Of a stretch of DNA of 64,000 nucleotides, positions 19,936 through 31,483 are shown piece after piece (within the stretch, counting starts at the first letter, position 1; every line of letters begins with the position of its first letter). A program made the translations under genes and the position numbers. This stretch comes from Rosenbergiella nectarea (GTDB taxonomy: Bacteria; Pseudomonadota; Gammaproteobacteria; Enterobacterales; Enterobacteriaceae), in assembly GCF_900111105.1 (NCBI RefSeq), contig NZ_FOGC01000001.1:62001-126000 (forward strand), in the 5' to 3' direction. The notes under the pieces are model-generated. The model saw nothing but the letters and a program-made list of their open reading frames with translations, ran no database searches and had not been told where the DNA came from.

Positions 19936-21369
19936 TTAGACGAGCCGTTTTCGCTGATTAGAGGGAGGGATGGCCAGGGACTCACGGTACTTGGCAACAG
20001 TCCGACGGGCGACAATAATTCCTTGCTCAGACAGTAAGGTGGTCAATCGACTATCGCTCAGTGGCTTAGCGGGATTTTCGGCGGCAATAAAGCGTTTAAC
20101 GAGCGCTCGAATGGCTGTCGAGGATGCCTCGCCACCATTGTCCGTGTTGACGTGGCTTGAGAAGAAATATTTAAGCTCGAAGATGCCTCGCGGACTGTGT
20201 AAAAACTTCTGTGTCGTGACCCGCGAGATCGTTGATTCATGCATCTCTATCACGTCGGCAATATCCGCCAGGACCATCGGACGCATATGCTCTTCTCCTA
20301 GCTCGAAGAAAGCCTGTTGCTGTTCGACAATACACCGAGAAACTTTAAGCAGGGTCTCATTACGACTTTCCACGCTTTTGATTAACCAACGGGCTTCTTG
20401 CAAGTGGCTACGAATAAATTGATTATCACTTTCGTTGGTCGAACCGCCGCTCATCGCAGCGTAATGCTGATTAATGCCCAAGCGGGGTAGACTATCTGAG
20501 TTGAGCTCAACTCCCCATTTTTTGCCGATTTTTTTGACCAACACATCAGGGATAACATAGTCTGAATCGCCCGTGTTGACCGACTGACCAGGTCGAGGAT
20601 CCAATGTTTGAATCAGCTGTATAGCGGCTTTTAACACATCCTCTTTTAACCGAGTGACCCGCATCAACCCTCTAAAGTCGTGGTTAGCGAGGAGGTCGAG
20701 ATGTTGTTGAATGATACTCCGCGCCTCAGGCAGGTATGGGGTATCCACCGCGAATTGCGAGAGCTGTATCAGCAGAGTCTCTTGTAGATCCCGAGCGGCA
20801 ACACCAATAGGGTCAAAGTGTTGGATACGTTTCAATACCGCCTCGACCTCCTCGATATCGCAATCGTCGATACCCACGCTTTCTAAGATATCGTCAAGCG
20901 GGACAGTGAGATATCCAGTGGGGTCAATTGCATCAATAATAGAGGTGGCGATCGCACGGTCCGTTTCCGAAAAGGGCGTTAGATCCGCTTGCCATGTTAG
21001 GTAATCTTGCAGAGATTGCGTCGTTTCTCCCTGATAAACAGGCAGTTCATCTTGATGATAATCGCTGCCAGTACCGGACGGCGTGCCTGCGGTATAGATA
21101 GAGTCCCATTCGGTATCAAGAGGAAGCTCAGACGGCATATCATGCTGTTCTAGAGCTTCACGCGTATCAAGCGAGGCACTTTCTGTATCTTCCACCGCAT
21201 CAATTTCAGAGAGAGAGTCGGTTTGTTCCAGTAATGGATTACTCTCTAAGGCGAGTTGCAGTTCTTGCTGCAGTTCAAGAGTAGAAAGTTGCAGCAAGCG
21301 AATCGCCTGCTGCAACTGTGGAGTCATTGCCAGCTGCTGGCTGAGTCTGAATTGCAGACTTTGTTTCAT
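19936..21369 (-). CDS. rpoN: RNA polymerase sigma-54 factor RpoN
   Basis: Sigma-54 directs transcription from -24/-12 promoters with enhancer-binding activators. The protein (about 477 residues) shows the glutamine-rich activator-interaction region at the start ([28 protein letters not shown]), the acidic region II, the core-binding domain, the helix-turn-helix ([15 protein letters not shown]), and the RpoN box [10 protein letters not shown] near the end. Three consecutive ATGs occur; the third (21369) starts MKQSLQFR like E. coli and is used, but the first two cannot be excluded. Confidence 0.97.
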   Translation of the reverse strand: MKQSLQFRLSQQLAMTPQLQQAIRLLQLSTLELQQELQLALESNPLLEQTDSLSEIDAVEDTESASLDTREALEQHDMPSELPLDTEWDSIYTAGTPSGTGSDYHQDELPVYQGETTQSLQDYLTWQADLTPFSETDRAIATSIIDAIDPTGYLTVPLDDILESVGIDDCDIEEVEAVLKRIQHFDPIGVAARDLQETLLIQLSQFAVDTPYLPEARSIIQQHLDLLANHDFRGLMRVTRLKEDVLKAAIQLIQTLDPRPGQSVNTGDSDYVIPDVLVKKIGKKWGVELNSDSLPRLGINQHYAAMSGGSTNESDNQFIRSHLQEARWLIKSVESRNETLLKVSRCIVEQQQAFFELGEEHMRPMVLADIADVIEMHESTISRVTTQKFLHSPRGIFELKYFFSSHVNTDNGGEASSTAIRALVKRFIAAENPAKPLSDSRLTTLLSEQGIIVARRTVAKYRESLAIPPSNQRKRLV

Positions 21370-21412
21370 CATCATAGACCCAATTGCCAGAAAGTAAAAA
21401 AACAGCCTGAGA

Positions 21413-22138
21413 CTACAGTCGGAATTCCTCTCCTAAATACACCCGTTTCACTTGCTCATCCTCGAGGATCTCTTCTGGAGTCCCGTGAGCAATCAGTTGT
21501 CCTTGGCTTACTATATAGGCACGTTCACACACCGCGAGGGTTTCTCGCACATTATGGTCTGTGATCAACACACCTAGGCCACTGTCGCGTAAATGTTCGA
21601 TAATCTTTTTTATATCAATCACCGAGATCGGGTCAACACCTGCAAAGGGTTCATCCAATAAAATAAATTTAGGATTAGCCGCTAAAGCACGTGCGATTTC
21701 TACACGGCGGCGCTCGCCACCGGACAACGATTGGCCTAAACTTTTTCTTAAGTGTTCAATATGAAACTCTTTCAGAAGTTCGTCGGCCCGCGCTTTACGC
21801 TGTTCGTTGTTCAGATCGTCGCGGATCTGTAACACCGCCATTAAGTTATCGTAGACGCTTAACCGTCTGAAGATAGAGGCTTCTTGAGGAAGGTAACCTA
21901 TACCGCGACGTGCACGCGCATGTAAGGGTAGCAAGCTAATATCTTCATCATCAATAATGATTCGCCCGGCGTCACGTTGAACGATGCCGACAACCATGTA
22001 AAAGGTGGTGGTTTTTCCTGCACCGTTGGGCCCTAATAAGCCGACTATCTCACCGGATTTAACGTCTAGGCTGACATCGCCCACCACTTGTCTGCCTTTA
22101 TAAGACTTCGCTAAGTTTTTTGCCGTTAACGTTGCCAT
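21413..22138 (-). CDS. lptB: LPS export ATPase LptB
   Basis: LptB powers LptB2FG, which extracts LPS from the inner membrane and pushes it along the LptC-A-D bridge. The 241-residue ABC ATPase has Walker [10 protein letters not shown], the signature [13 protein letters not shown], Walker [14 protein letters not shown] and the switch His in ITDHNVRE. It follows lptA by five bases and precedes rpoN. Confidence 0.98.
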   Translation of the reverse strand: MATLTAKNLAKSYKGRQVVGDVSLDVKSGEIVGLLGPNGAGKTTTFYMVVGIVQRDAGRIIIDDEDISLLPLHARARRGIGYLPQEASIFRRLSVYDNLMAVLQIRDDLNNEQRKARADELLKEFHIEHLRKSLGQSLSGGERRRVEIARALAANPKFILLDEPFAGVDPISVIDIKKIIEHLRDSGLGVLITDHNVRETLAVCERAYIVSQGQLIAHGTPEEILEDEQVKRVYLGEEFRL

Positions 22139-22143
22139 AGGAC

Positions 22144-22695
22144 TTATTGACCTCTGGTTTTAGGGGGGGAGGATTTTTTGTCATCCTGTAGCTGAGACGG
22201 CATCAATACCGTTGTAACACGCTTTGACTGACCTTGGCTGTAAGCTTGCATTTTCTGTGCTTTAACCAGATAAGTGATGCGGTCACCGTTGATATTACTA
22301 TCAAGTTGTTGGACGTGGGCTTTACCGGTCAGTTCGATGGAATCTGCGGCTAAGTTATAGTGAAGTTTGCTGGCGCTGCCTTTCACGGGTTTACCATTGT
22401 CTTGCATTTGGTAAAAGGTCGCTGGATTACCGTAAGCATCGACTAAGGTTTTTTTACTATCCCCCCCAGGGCGGGTGACGACGACTTTGTCCGCTTGGAT
22501 TTTAATCGTCCCTTGCGTAATAATGACATTACCAGTGAAGGTGGCAATATTACCGTCCATATCCAAAGATTGGTTGATCGAATTAACACGGACAGGCTGA
22601 TCTGAGTCGCCTGTAACGGCTAATGCAGGGAGACTTAGCGCAAGTAATCCGCTTGCTAGCAGCAGATGTAAAGAAGATTTATTTTTGAATTTCAT
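22144..22695 (-). CDS. lptA: Periplasmic LPS bridge protein LptA
   Basis: LptA forms the periplasmic bridge carrying LPS from LptC to LptD. The 183-residue protein has a signal peptide ending near LPALA and the OstA fold ([33 protein letters not shown]). It overlaps the end of lptC by 17 bp, implying coupling. Confidence 0.97.
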   Translation of the reverse strand: MKFKNKSSLHLLLASGLLALSLPALAVTGDSDQPVRVNSINQSLDMDGNIATFTGNVIITQGTIKIQADKVVVTRPGGDSKKTLVDAYGNPATFYQMQDNGKPVKGSASKLHYNLAADSIELTGKAHVQQLDSNINGDRITYLVKAQKMQAYSQGQSKRVTTVLMPSQLQDDKKSSPPKTRGQ

Positions 22696-23242
22696 AAGAA
22701 GTATTTACCTTTTCAAGTAGATCGGCTGTTTTCGCGCGTAAGTTACCGCGTAATTTCATTCCGTTAGACTCAAATCCAATGCCTTGAAGCTTCACTTTAT
22801 CACTAGAGGTGACATCTTGTGTTACTAAATTAACTTCTGCGGAATCAGTAGTGAGACGTTGTAAGCGCGAGTCTGAAAGTTGAGATTGCACGACGACATG
22901 CCCATAAAGGTAGAGCATTCTGTCTTGCGTGAGTTTTGCCTTATCGGCAGTTAATACCCAAGTTGCACGTTTTGAATCGTCATAAGTCGTTAATACGGGT
23001 TGAATAAACCAAGTCAATTGTTGCTGATTATAATATTCGACTTGTTCTGACACTAGCCGATAGGCCAACGACCCTTGCGGGTTATAGACAGCCGTTTTCG
23101 ATGTCTCGCTGGTATAGGTAGGAGATTGAGCGTTAGAGGCTGGCGATGCGTTTTTATTATCCGATGAGGTAATGTTCCAGCCGATCAGCACCAGCGCGAC
23201 CACCGCGAGAAGACCCGTTATCCATTTACGCGCGTTATTCAT
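22679..23242 (-). CDS. lptC: LPS export protein LptC
   Basis: LptC is the membrane-anchored component that takes LPS from LptB2FG to LptA. The 187-residue protein has a single N-terminal helix (about residues 7-24), then an OstA-like fold including YLYGHVVVQSQ and TQDVTSSDKVKLQGIGF. It overlaps kdsC by four bases and lptA by 17. Confidence 0.96.
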   Translation of the reverse strand: MNNARKWITGLLAVVALVLIGWNITSSDNKNASPASNAQSPTYTSETSKTAVYNPQGSLAYRLVSEQVEYYNQQQLTWFIQPVLTTYDDSKRATWVLTADKAKLTQDRMLYLYGHVVVQSQLSDSRLQRLTTDSAEVNLVTQDVTSSDKVKLQGIGFESNGMKLRGNLRAKTADLLEKVNTSYEIQK

Positions 23243-23802
23243 ATTGATAACCCTTCGGCTTGTTCAAATTTTTTTTGTGCCATAAGGATAATATCACAAA
23301 GTTCTCTGACTGCGCCTCGTCCGCCCGCAATACCTGTTGTGTAATGTGCACGTTGTTGAATAAGCGGGTGAGCATCGGCGACTGCGACACTTAATCCAAC
23401 CTGCTTCATGACTGGCCAATCGATCAAGTCATCGCCAATGTAGGCGACTTGGTGCGGAGCACATCGGAGATTGTCGAGTAACTGCTGATAGGCAATGACT
23501 TTATTAGATTGCCCTTGGTACAAATGCTGGATACCGAGGGTAGTGCAACGATCTTCAAGTAGTTTTGCTTTTCGCCCGGTAATAATCGCGACCTCAATCT
23601 CACTCGTTAACAAGCAGCGGATCCCATAGCCGTCCCTAACATTAAAGGCTTTGAGTTCTTCACCAGAATTCCCTTGATAGACGTTACCATCGGACATTAC
23701 GCCGTCCACATCACAGATAAGGAGTGTTATCTCCGCTGCGCGTTCCATCACTTCGTGTGGAATGGGGCCATAACATGAGTCGAAGTGGCTTTCTACATTC
23801 AT
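23239..23802 (-). CDS. kdsC: Kdo-8-phosphate phosphatase KdsC
   Basis: KdsC hydrolyses Kdo-8-phosphate to Kdo for the LPS inner core. The 187-residue HAD phosphatase has the nucleophile motif ICDVDGVMSDG, the IITGRKA motif II, and YIGDDLIDWPVM motif IV. It lies between kdsD and lptC. Confidence 0.97.
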   Translation of the reverse strand: MNVESHFDSCYGPIPHEVMERAAEITLLICDVDGVMSDGNVYQGNSGEELKAFNVRDGYGIRCLLTSEIEVAIITGRKAKLLEDRCTTLGIQHLYQGQSNKVIAYQQLLDNLRCAPHQVAYIGDDLIDWPVMKQVGLSVAVADAHPLIQQRAHYTTGIAGGRGAVRELCDIILMAQKKFEQAEGLSI

Positions 23803-23819
23803 TAAATAATCTGTCCTGT

Positions 23820-24806
23820 TTATACGACGCCAGCACGTAGCATATCGTGCAAGTGTACAACACCTATCAACTTCCCCTGCTCTTCAACCAGGAGAGAGGT
23901 AATATTTTTTTGTTGCATAATATTCAGCGCATCCACAGCCAAGATTTGCGGAGGTACGCGAATACCTCCATGCGTCATAACTTGAGCGATAGGGGTCGAT
24001 TGTAGGTCGATATTCATATCGATCACCCTGCGTAAATCGCCGTCCGTAAAAATTCCCGCAATTTGGCCTTCAGCCTGGACAATGACGGTCATCCCCATTT
24101 TTTTCCGTGTGATCTCAAAAAGCGCATCACGTAACGAGGCATGCTCCGTTACGGTAGGGACTTCGCCGCCCGAGTGCATTATATCACTAACATGAAGCAG
24201 TAGTTTTCGACCTAGGGCTCCGCCAGGATGCGACAACGCGAAATCTTCTTGCGTGAATCCTTTCGCTTCTAATAGGGCGACTGCCAGGGCGTCGCCCATT
24301 ACTAGGGTCGCCGTCGTACTGCTGGTTGGTGCTAAGCCGAGTGGGCAAGCTTCAAACGGAACCTTAATACAAAGATGGACTTGTGCAGCCCGCGCCATGG
24401 TACTTTCAGGTCTTCCTGTCATACAGAGTAATGGGATCGCTAATCGCTTAATCACAGGGATTAGAGAAAGGATTTCTTGGGACTCTCCACTGTTCGAGAT
24501 CGCTAAGACGATATCGTTCGGGCTGATCATCCCTAAATCGCCATGACTGGCTTCTCCAGGATGAACAAAAAAAGCAGGCGTGCCGGTACTGGCTAGCGTC
24601 GCAGCAATTTTACGGCCAATATGACCCGATTTTCCCATTCCCATCACAACAACTTTTCCTGAGCAATGGAACATCATTTCACAGGCGATGGCGAACTCTT
24701 GATTAATAAATTCTTCTAATTGCTCTAAGCACTCTCGTTCAATACGCAGCACTTTCTTGCCCGCATCAATAAAATTGATGTTTTTTGGTTCAGGCTGAAA
24801 ACCCAT
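23820..24806 (-). CDS. kdsD: D-arabinose-5-phosphate isomerase KdsD
   Basis: KdsD converts ribulose-5-phosphate to arabinose-5-phosphate, the first step of Kdo synthesis. The 328-residue protein has an N-terminal SIS domain (GMGKSGHIGRKIAATLASTG, AISNSGES, CPLGLAPTSSTTATL) and two C-terminal CBS domains, the second including QQKNITSLLVEEQGKLIGVVH. Length equals the E. coli protein. Confidence 0.97.
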   Translation of the reverse strand: MGFQPEPKNINFIDAGKKVLRIERECLEQLEEFINQEFAIACEMMFHCSGKVVVMGMGKSGHIGRKIAATLASTGTPAFFVHPGEASHGDLGMISPNDIVLAISNSGESQEILSLIPVIKRLAIPLLCMTGRPESTMARAAQVHLCIKVPFEACPLGLAPTSSTTATLVMGDALAVALLEAKGFTQEDFALSHPGGALGRKLLLHVSDIMHSGGEVPTVTEHASLRDALFEITRKKMGMTVIVQAEGQIAGIFTDGDLRRVIDMNIDLQSTPIAQVMTHGGIRVPPQILAVDALNIMQQKNITSLLVEEQGKLIGVVHLHDMLRAGVV

Positions 24807-24816
24807 AGTATTATCC

Positions 24817-25800
24817 TTAAGATGTCATCGTTGGCCTGAATGGACAGCACAGCCAAATTGCCCAGATTAAAAATCCAGTTAGCAATAGTAACCCTATACT
24901 ACGCCCATTAACCTTATTTTGTTTCAGACAAAGTAAAGTTAATAGTGAACTGGCGACAAATACTAGCCAAAAATCGTGATTGACTGTTTTTTCGGAAATT
25001 TTGCCCGGATCAATGAGTGCCGGTAATCCTAGCGCGATAGCAAGATTATAAATATGTGCGCCAACTAAATTCCCTATCGCTAGATGTTGTTGTCCACGGG
25101 TTATACCCGCGATAACAGTCGCCAATTCGGGCAGGCTGGTGCCGACGGATAAAAACAGGAGACCGACAACACGTTGACTTAATCCAAAAAAATCGGCTAC
25201 GACCAAAGTATTATCAAGGATCATACGGGTAGCAATCGGTAATAGAATGAGTGCCACACCCAACCATAATAGTGCGACGGCAAAAGAGATTTGCTGATCG
25301 GGTAAGACTGATAACTGTTCTTGAGTGAGCTGATCAGGTGCGTCGCTCGAGGTACGTTTAATCAGACGCAGCATACCGTAAAGGTACACTAGCGCGACAA
25401 ACAGCAGCGCAAAACCATCCCAAAGGGTTAATTGCTGATTTACCAGTACCAATCCAGCAAGGAGGGTTACCAATAACATTAACGGCAATTCATGACGTAA
25501 CAGCGCCGAGTGTAAGGAGATCGGGCGCAGGACGAGCGCAATACCTAGAATGAATAACACATTGGTAATGTTCGAACCCAACGCGAGCCCGACAGCGAGT
25601 TCCCGTAATCCTTGCTGGGAGGCTGAGAAAGAGAGAATAATCTCCGGAAGCGAGGTTCCTAACCCGACAATGACACCGCCAATGATCAGTGGAGAAATTC
25701 CCAGCATACGACTCAATACCGCTGCGCTAAAGACCAGCCGATCACTGCCATAGGCGAGCAAAAATAAGCCAACAATAAACAGCATGGCTGAGATTAACAT
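24817..25800 (-). CDS. yrbG: Sodium/calcium exchanger family protein YrbG
   Basis: YrbG is an inner-membrane cation exchanger of the CaCA family whose physiological substrate is uncertain. The 327-residue product shows the two inverted repeat signatures, GLGTSLPEIILS with ALGSNITNVL and SVGTSLPELATVIAG with NLVGAHIYNL, among about ten membrane helices. The start is ATG 25798-25800, six bases after AAGGA; a TTG one codon upstream is rejected. Confidence 0.93.
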   Translation of the reverse strand: MLISAMLFIVGLFLLAYGSDRLVFSAAVLSRMLGISPLIIGGVIVGLGTSLPEIILSFSASQQGLRELAVGLALGSNITNVLFILGIALVLRPISLHSALLRHELPLMLLVTLLAGLVLVNQQLTLWDGFALLFVALVYLYGMLRLIKRTSSDAPDQLTQEQLSVLPDQQISFAVALLWLGVALILLPIATRMILDNTLVVADFFGLSQRVVGLLFLSVGTSLPELATVIAGITRGQQHLAIGNLVGAHIYNLAIALGLPALIDPGKISEKTVNHDFWLVFVASSLLTLLCLKQNKVNGRSIGLLLLTGFLIWAIWLCCPFRPTMTS

Positions 25801-25945
25801 CAATATTCCTTGGTAAGCGCAAACAAACGAGAGGGTTATGGGGCGATTAGCCGCTTAATTTTAAGAATTTTGAAGGTACTTTGTCTAAAAGTAAATTTTA
25901 AGCCGTAATTAATTAAAAAAAATTTTCTCCTTTCGGTAGAATTCG

Positions 25946-25964
25946 TTTACCTAGGTAAATTTAC
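25946..25964. promoter_or_regulatory. Overlapping palindromes in the yrbG/mlaF intergenic region
   Basis: The 14-bp perfect palindrome TTTACCTAGGTAAA (25946-25959) overlaps the 10-bp palindrome GTAAATTTAC (25955-25964), giving three alternating TTTAC/GTAAA half-sites between two divergent genes. It could be a repressor operator. No known regulator is matched. Confidence 0.4.
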
Positions 25965-26003
25965 GCTAGTCTTAATCACCACTATCCATGAAATGAGGTC
26001 GTT

Positions 26004-26819
26004 ATGGTGCAGTCGCAAACTCCCATTGTGGATATTCGTAATATGTCGTTTAAGAGGGAAAACCGGACTATTTTCGACAATATTTCGTTAACGGTTCCTA
26101 AAGGGAAAGTTACCGCGATTATGGGGCCATCCGGTATTGGTAAAACCACCTTATTACGTTTAATTGGTGGGCAGTTAACCCCTGATTCTGGAGAAATATT
26201 GTTTCAAAACCAGAATATCCCAACATTATCGAGAAGTAAGCTTTATCAAGCTCGAAAAAAAATGAGTATGCTCTTCCAATCGGGGGCACTCTTTACCGAC
26301 TTAACCGTTTACGACAACGTGGCATGGCCGTTACGGGAACATACGCAATTACCTCCCGCCCTATTGCATACCACAGTCATGATGAAACTCGAGGCAGTCG
26401 GCTTACGCGGAGCAGAAAAGTTGATGCCCGCAGAGTTATCTGGCGGTATGGCTCGGCGTGTCGCGCTCGCGCGGGCCATTGCCTTAGAGCCTGATTTGAT
26501 CATGTTCGATGAACCGTTCGTTGGACAGGACCCCATTACGATGAGCGTGTTAGTGAAGTTGATTGATGAGCTCAATCAAGCCTTGGGGGTGACCTGTATC
26601 GTGGTTTCGCACGATGTGCCTGAGGTGTTAAGTATTGCCGACTATGCTTATATTGTGGCGGGGGCACGGATTGTTGCCCAAGGAAAGCCAGCTGATTTAC
26701 GCGCGAACGATAATCCGCAAGTACGGCAGTTTATTAATGGAGAAGCTGATGGGCCGGTACCTTTCCGCTATCCTGCCGGAGATTATCTGACAGATTTAGT
26801 TGGGACGAGGAGTGTCTAA
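26004..26819 (+). CDS. mlaF: Phospholipid transport ATPase MlaF
   Basis: MlaF energises the MlaFEDB complex that keeps the outer leaflet of the outer membrane free of phospholipid. The 271-residue ABC ATPase shows Walker A GPSGIGKTT, the signature LSGGMARRVALARA, and Walker B LIMFDEPFVGQDP. The C-terminal GPVFRYPAGDYL-type segment (here GPVPFRYPAGDYLTDL) is typical. First gene of the mla operon. Confidence 0.97.
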   Translation: MVQSQTPIVDIRNMSFKRENRTIFDNISLTVPKGKVTAIMGPSGIGKTTLLRLIGGQLTPDSGEILFQNQNIPTLSRSKLYQARKKMSMLFQSGALFTDLTVYDNVAWPLREHTQLPPALLHTTVMMKLEAVGLRGAEKLMPAELSGGMARRVALARAIALEPDLIMFDEPFVGQDPITMSVLVKLIDELNQALGVTCIVVSHDVPEVLSIADYAYIVAGARIVAQGKPADLRANDNPQVRQFINGEADGPVPFRYPAGDYLTDLVGTRSV

Positions 26820-26822
26820 ACC

Positions 26823-27605
26823 ATGGTGTTAACTGTATTTGCGAAGCTTGGCCGCTGGGGAATTACACGCTGCCAAGCGCTGGGACGCGCCGGATTGATG
26901 CTGTTCCACGCCCTCATCGGTAAACCTGAACCCTTACAACAAGGGCGTTTACTCCTGCAACAGCTCTATAGTCTAGGGGTTTTATCATTACTGATAATTC
27001 TAGTTTCCGGTATTTTTATTGGTATGGTGCTTGGCCTTCAAGGTTACATGGTATTAAAAACCTATGGTGCCGAAACCAGTTTAGGGATGGTGGTAGCCCT
27101 TTCTCTACTCCGAGAATTAGGGCCGGTGGTCACTGCACTACTCTTTGCTGGCCGTGCGGGGTCTGCGTTAACCGCTGAAGTTGGCTTAATGAGAGCGACC
27201 GAGCAACTATCCAGTATGGAAATGATGGCGGTGGACCCACTGCGCAGAGTCGTGGCGCCACGTTTTTGGGCGGGTGTCATTAGTATGCCGCTTCTCTCCA
27301 TCATATTTACTGCCGTAGGCATACTTGGAGGAGCGCTGGTGGGGGTTCTCTGGAAAGGAATCGATGCAGGGTTCTTCTGGGGAGCGATGCAGAGTAGTGT
27401 CGATTTTCAGACTGATCTCGTTAACTGTGTGATCAAAAGTATCGTCTTCTCGATCACGGTGACCTGGATAGCTCTGTTCAATGGTTTCGATGCGACACCG
27501 ACGTCTGAAGGGATTAGCCGTGCCACAACACGAACGGTCGTCCATGCTTCATTAGCGATCCTTGGATTAGATTTTGTGCTTACTGCACTGATGTTTGGGA
27601 ATTAA
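26823..27605 (+). CDS. mlaE: Phospholipid transport permease MlaE
   Basis: MlaE is the permease dimer of the Mla transporter. The 260-residue protein has several membrane helices and the permease motifs [43 protein letters not shown] and [13 protein letters not shown]. The start follows mlaF by three bases. Confidence 0.97.
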   Translation: MVLTVFAKLGRWGITRCQALGRAGLMLFHALIGKPEPLQQGRLLLQQLYSLGVLSLLIILVSGIFIGMVLGLQGYMVLKTYGAETSLGMVVALSLLRELGPVVTALLFAGRAGSALTAEVGLMRATEQLSSMEMMAVDPLRRVVAPRFWAGVISMPLLSIIFTAVGILGGALVGVLWKGIDAGFFWGAMQSSVDFQTDLVNCVIKSIVFSITVTWIALFNGFDATPTSEGISRATTRTVVHASLAILGLDFVLTALMFGN

Positions 27606-27609
27606 GGTT

Positions 27610-28146
27610 ATGCAAAATAAAAAAAGTGAAATCTGGGTAGGGTTATTTCTATTGTTGGCGATACTTGCAGGATTATTTCTCTGCTTACGCGTTGCAAATA
27701 TCACCGCTTGGCGCAGTGCTCCAACATGGTCATTGAGCGCTGAATTTGACAATATAGGTGGATTGAAAGCAGGGTCACCGGTCAAAATTGGCGGGGTTGT
27801 GATTGGCCGGGTTACCCATATTTCTCTTGCCAATGCCACCTTGACCCCAACCGTTTCCCTAGCGATTGACGATCAATACCTGAACAAGATCCCAGACAGC
27901 AGTAGTTTGGCTATTCGCACCCAAGGTTTATTAGGGGAGCAATATCTCGCGCTAAACTTAGGTTTTAGCGATCCTGAATTGGGAACCAGCATGTTACAGA
28001 ATGGCGGGAAAATTACCGATACCAAATCGGCGATGGTGCTTGAAGATCTGATTGGTCAATTCTTGTATAAGAGTAACGATAGCAAATCTTCTGACAACGA
28101 TGCGTCAGACAATGCTGCTCCCCAACCGACTCCTGTCGCTCACTAA
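27610..28146 (+). CDS. mlaD: MCE-domain phospholipid transport protein MlaD
   Basis: MlaD forms a hexameric periplasmic ring anchored in the inner membrane and passes phospholipid between MlaE and MlaC. The 178-residue product has an N-terminal membrane helix (about residues 9-27), and an MCE domain with [20 protein letters not shown] and [20 protein letters not shown]. The start ATG 27610 follows TAAGG and overlaps no upstream sequence; an in-frame codon at 27595 lies inside mlaE and is rejected. Confidence 0.96.
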   Translation: MQNKKSEIWVGLFLLLAILAGLFLCLRVANITAWRSAPTWSLSAEFDNIGGLKAGSPVKIGGVVIGRVTHISLANATLTPTVSLAIDDQYLNKIPDSSSLAIRTQGLLGEQYLALNLGFSDPELGTSMLQNGGKITDTKSAMVLEDLIGQFLYKSNDSKSSDNDASDNAAPQPTPVAH

Positions 28147-28157
28147 GAGGAAATAAG

Positions 28158-28823
28158 ATGTCTAAATCACTACTTCTCGCAGGCGTACTGGCTGTAATGC
28201 CGATGACAATAGGCGCAGCGTATGCGGCGGCGCCCACTGAAGGGCAAGTGGATCAAACTAATCCTTATACCTTGATGAATCAGGCTGCGGAAAAAACTTT
28301 TAACCGTTTAAAAAATGAACAGCCTAAAATTAAGCAAAATCCAAACTATCTGCGCGATGTTGTGCGCCAAGAGTTACTGCCTTACGTACAAATAAAATAC
28401 GCTGGGGCATTGGTACTCGGTCGCTACTACAGTCAAGCGACGCCGGCACAAAAAGAAGCCTACTTTAACGCTTTCGGGGATTACCTCGCGCAAGCTTATG
28501 GTCAAGCGTTAGCGCTTTATCATGGGCAAACTTATCAAGTTGCACCGGCACAACCGGTGGGTGACGCAAAAATGCTAGCAATCCGTGTCTCCATTATCGA
28601 TCCTGATGGGCGGCCGCCAGTTCGCTTAGATTTTCAATGGCGTAAGAATACACAAAGCGGAAAATGGCAAGCTTACGATATGGTTGCGGAAGGGATTAGT
28701 ATGATCACTACTAAGCAAAACGAGTGGGCAGATCTACTGCGTACTAAGGGGATTGATGGGCTGACTGCGCAATTAAAAGTCTATGCCAACCAACCGATTA
28801 CCTTAGGCCAGGGCGCTAAATGA
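28158..28823 (+). CDS. mlaC: Periplasmic phospholipid-binding protein MlaC
   Basis: MlaC shuttles phospholipids across the periplasm. The 221-residue product has a signal peptide ending near AAYAA, and the Tol-Ttg2 fold seen in [19 protein letters not shown] and [25 protein letters not shown]. It overlaps mlaB by four bases. Confidence 0.96.
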   Translation: MSKSLLLAGVLAVMPMTIGAAYAAAPTEGQVDQTNPYTLMNQAAEKTFNRLKNEQPKIKQNPNYLRDVVRQELLPYVQIKYAGALVLGRYYSQATPAQKEAYFNAFGDYLAQAYGQALALYHGQTYQVAPAQPVGDAKMLAIRVSIIDPDGRPPVRLDFQWRKNTQSGKWQAYDMVAEGISMITTKQNEWADLLRTKGIDGLTAQLKVYANQPITLGQGAK

Positions 28824-29119
28824 GCCAGACACTCCATTGGCAATGTGAGGAGAGTATACTCTCCTTACAGGGCGAATTAGTGCACGACTCGTTGGCAGGC
28901 CTATGGCAGCAGCGGCATCAGGTATTAACAGGCATCCGCGCTATCGACCTTTCACAGCTTTCACGCGTCGATTCTGCGGGCCTCGCCTTATTGGTGCATT
29001 TTTCATCGTCTGTTGACGCGAAAGACCCACTGTTATTGCAAGGTGTGCAGCCCGCACTACGTTCACTGATTGCACTTTATAATCTACAAGGTGTTTTGCC
29101 TTATGAGGTCAGTGGGTAA
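28820..29119 (+). CDS. mlaB: STAS-domain subunit MlaB
   Basis: MlaB binds MlaF and is needed for assembly and activity of the transporter. The 99-residue STAS protein has the phosphoacceptor-like motif [17 protein letters not shown]. Its ATGA overlap with mlaC marks the final gene of the mla operon. Confidence 0.94.
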   Translation: MSQTLHWQCEESILSLQGELVHDSLAGLWQQRHQVLTGIRAIDLSQLSRVDSAGLALLVHFSSSVDAKDPLLLQGVQPALRSLIALYNLQGVLPYEVSG

Positions 29120-29219
29120 ACAATTAAATTTGGCTGATAGATTCAGGAGCTTTCCTTGTTTATGATGAGGGCAAATTGGACTAAGATAACGGCCCTAAAT
29201 TGAGGAGTAGGAAAGCGCA

Positions 29220-29474
29220 ATGGAAACCAATGAAATCCAAGCGGTGCTAGAACAGGCACTGACGCTAGATGAAGTCCATGTCACCGGCGATGGCAGTCAC
29301 TTCCAAGTGATAGCGGTAGGTGAGATGTTTACTGAACTTAGCCGTGTTAAGAAGCAGCAGGCTGTTTACGCGCCCTTAATGCAATATATTGCGGATAACC
29401 GTATTCACGCTGTCTCCATTAAAGCCTATACTCCCGCCGAATGGGCGCGTGATCGTAAATTAAATGGCTTCTAA
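29220..29474 (+). CDS. ibaG: BolA-family protein IbaG
   Basis: IbaG is an acid-induced BolA-family protein that works with monothiol glutaredoxins in iron-sulphur cluster traffic. The 84-residue protein contains the BolA signature [38 protein letters not shown] segment (residues 41-74). It lies between mlaB and murA as in E. coli. Confidence 0.95.
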   Translation: METNEIQAVLEQALTLDEVHVTGDGSHFQVIAVGEMFTELSRVKKQQAVYAPLMQYIADNRIHAVSIKAYTPAEWARDRKLNGF

Positions 29475-29527
29475 ACTATAGTGATGGCGGATCATCCGCG
29501 GTCACTATCCTGCATATTGAGTGTTAA

Positions 29528-30811
<1,284 letters not shown>

Positions 30812-30828
30812 CGCTGTAATGCTAGAAG

Positions 30829-30865
30829 AAGCCCCGAATACTGCTTAGTATCGGGGCTTTTTTTT
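30829..30865. terminator. Terminator between murA and sfsB
   Basis: AAGCCCCGA pairs with TCGGGGCTT across a bulged inner stem (TAC/GTA) and is followed by a long T run. It ends murA; on the other strand the flanking sequence also carries A residues and may serve sfsB. Confidence 0.88.
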
Positions 30866-30885
30866 ACTTGTAGTGAGTGTTGGGA

Positions 30886-31185
30886 TTAAGAGCCCACATC
30901 TGGTTCGCTATGCTTTTTCTTTCTTTTTGATCGAATCAATTGTGATCTATCCAATAATTCGTGGGTAATCGGATCGTAGTATCGACTGGGCCAAATTTCG
31001 GCGGGGTGAATATTAATGGCTTGTGCAATTAATAGCTCGCCTTTTGGCCAAGGGCGTGAAAGGGCATTGGCAAGGGTTGAAGAGCTGAGACCTGCATTTC
31101 TTGAGACCGCGGCTAGCGACGTCCCCTTCTTACGTAATGCTGCAATGATATCTGCGCTGTGCCAGTCATTTTTTAACTTTTCCAT
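30886..31185 (-). CDS. sfsB: Ner-like DNA-binding regulator SfsB
   Basis: SfsB (Nlp) resembles the Mu Ner repressor and can stimulate maltose gene expression in E. coli. The 99-residue product has a helix-turn-helix (GTSLAAVSRNAGLSSSTLAN) and the conserved SRPWPKGE and IWPSRYYDP. The start MEKLKNDWH at 31183-31185 follows GGAGA by about six bases and matches the E. coli start; two upstream in-frame ATGs lack a ribosome site. The C-terminal basic tail is longer than in E. coli. Confidence 0.9.
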   Translation of the reverse strand: MEKLKNDWHSADIIAALRKKGTSLAAVSRNAGLSSSTLANALSRPWPKGELLIAQAINIHPAEIWPSRYYDPITHELLDRSQLIRSKRKKKHSEPDVGS

Positions 31186-31483
31186 GTCTTTCTCCATGCT
31201 ATGTGAATTATCCATTTAATTCTTATGCTATAGAATTTATAGCAGAAAATTACCTAAAGTTTCCATATAAATATCATTAGTTTAATTTTGGATGCAGGAT
31301 ATATCGCAAAATTATCGTAATTAATGCAAGACGTTAAAGCTCCTATTAATTCCAAAAAATGGGTTATTACGTGTTAGGGCGCAGAGTATTTATGAGGAAA
31401 AGAGCACGCAGCCCTGCTATGTTCAAGCGTAGAGAGGATCACAATAACGATAACCTATTGGTTAACTTTAACTGGAGTCGATA

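Noticed and set aside
27207..27545. 112-codon minus-strand frame within mlaE
   Set aside because: Antisense shadow of the MlaE permease, without a ribosome site.
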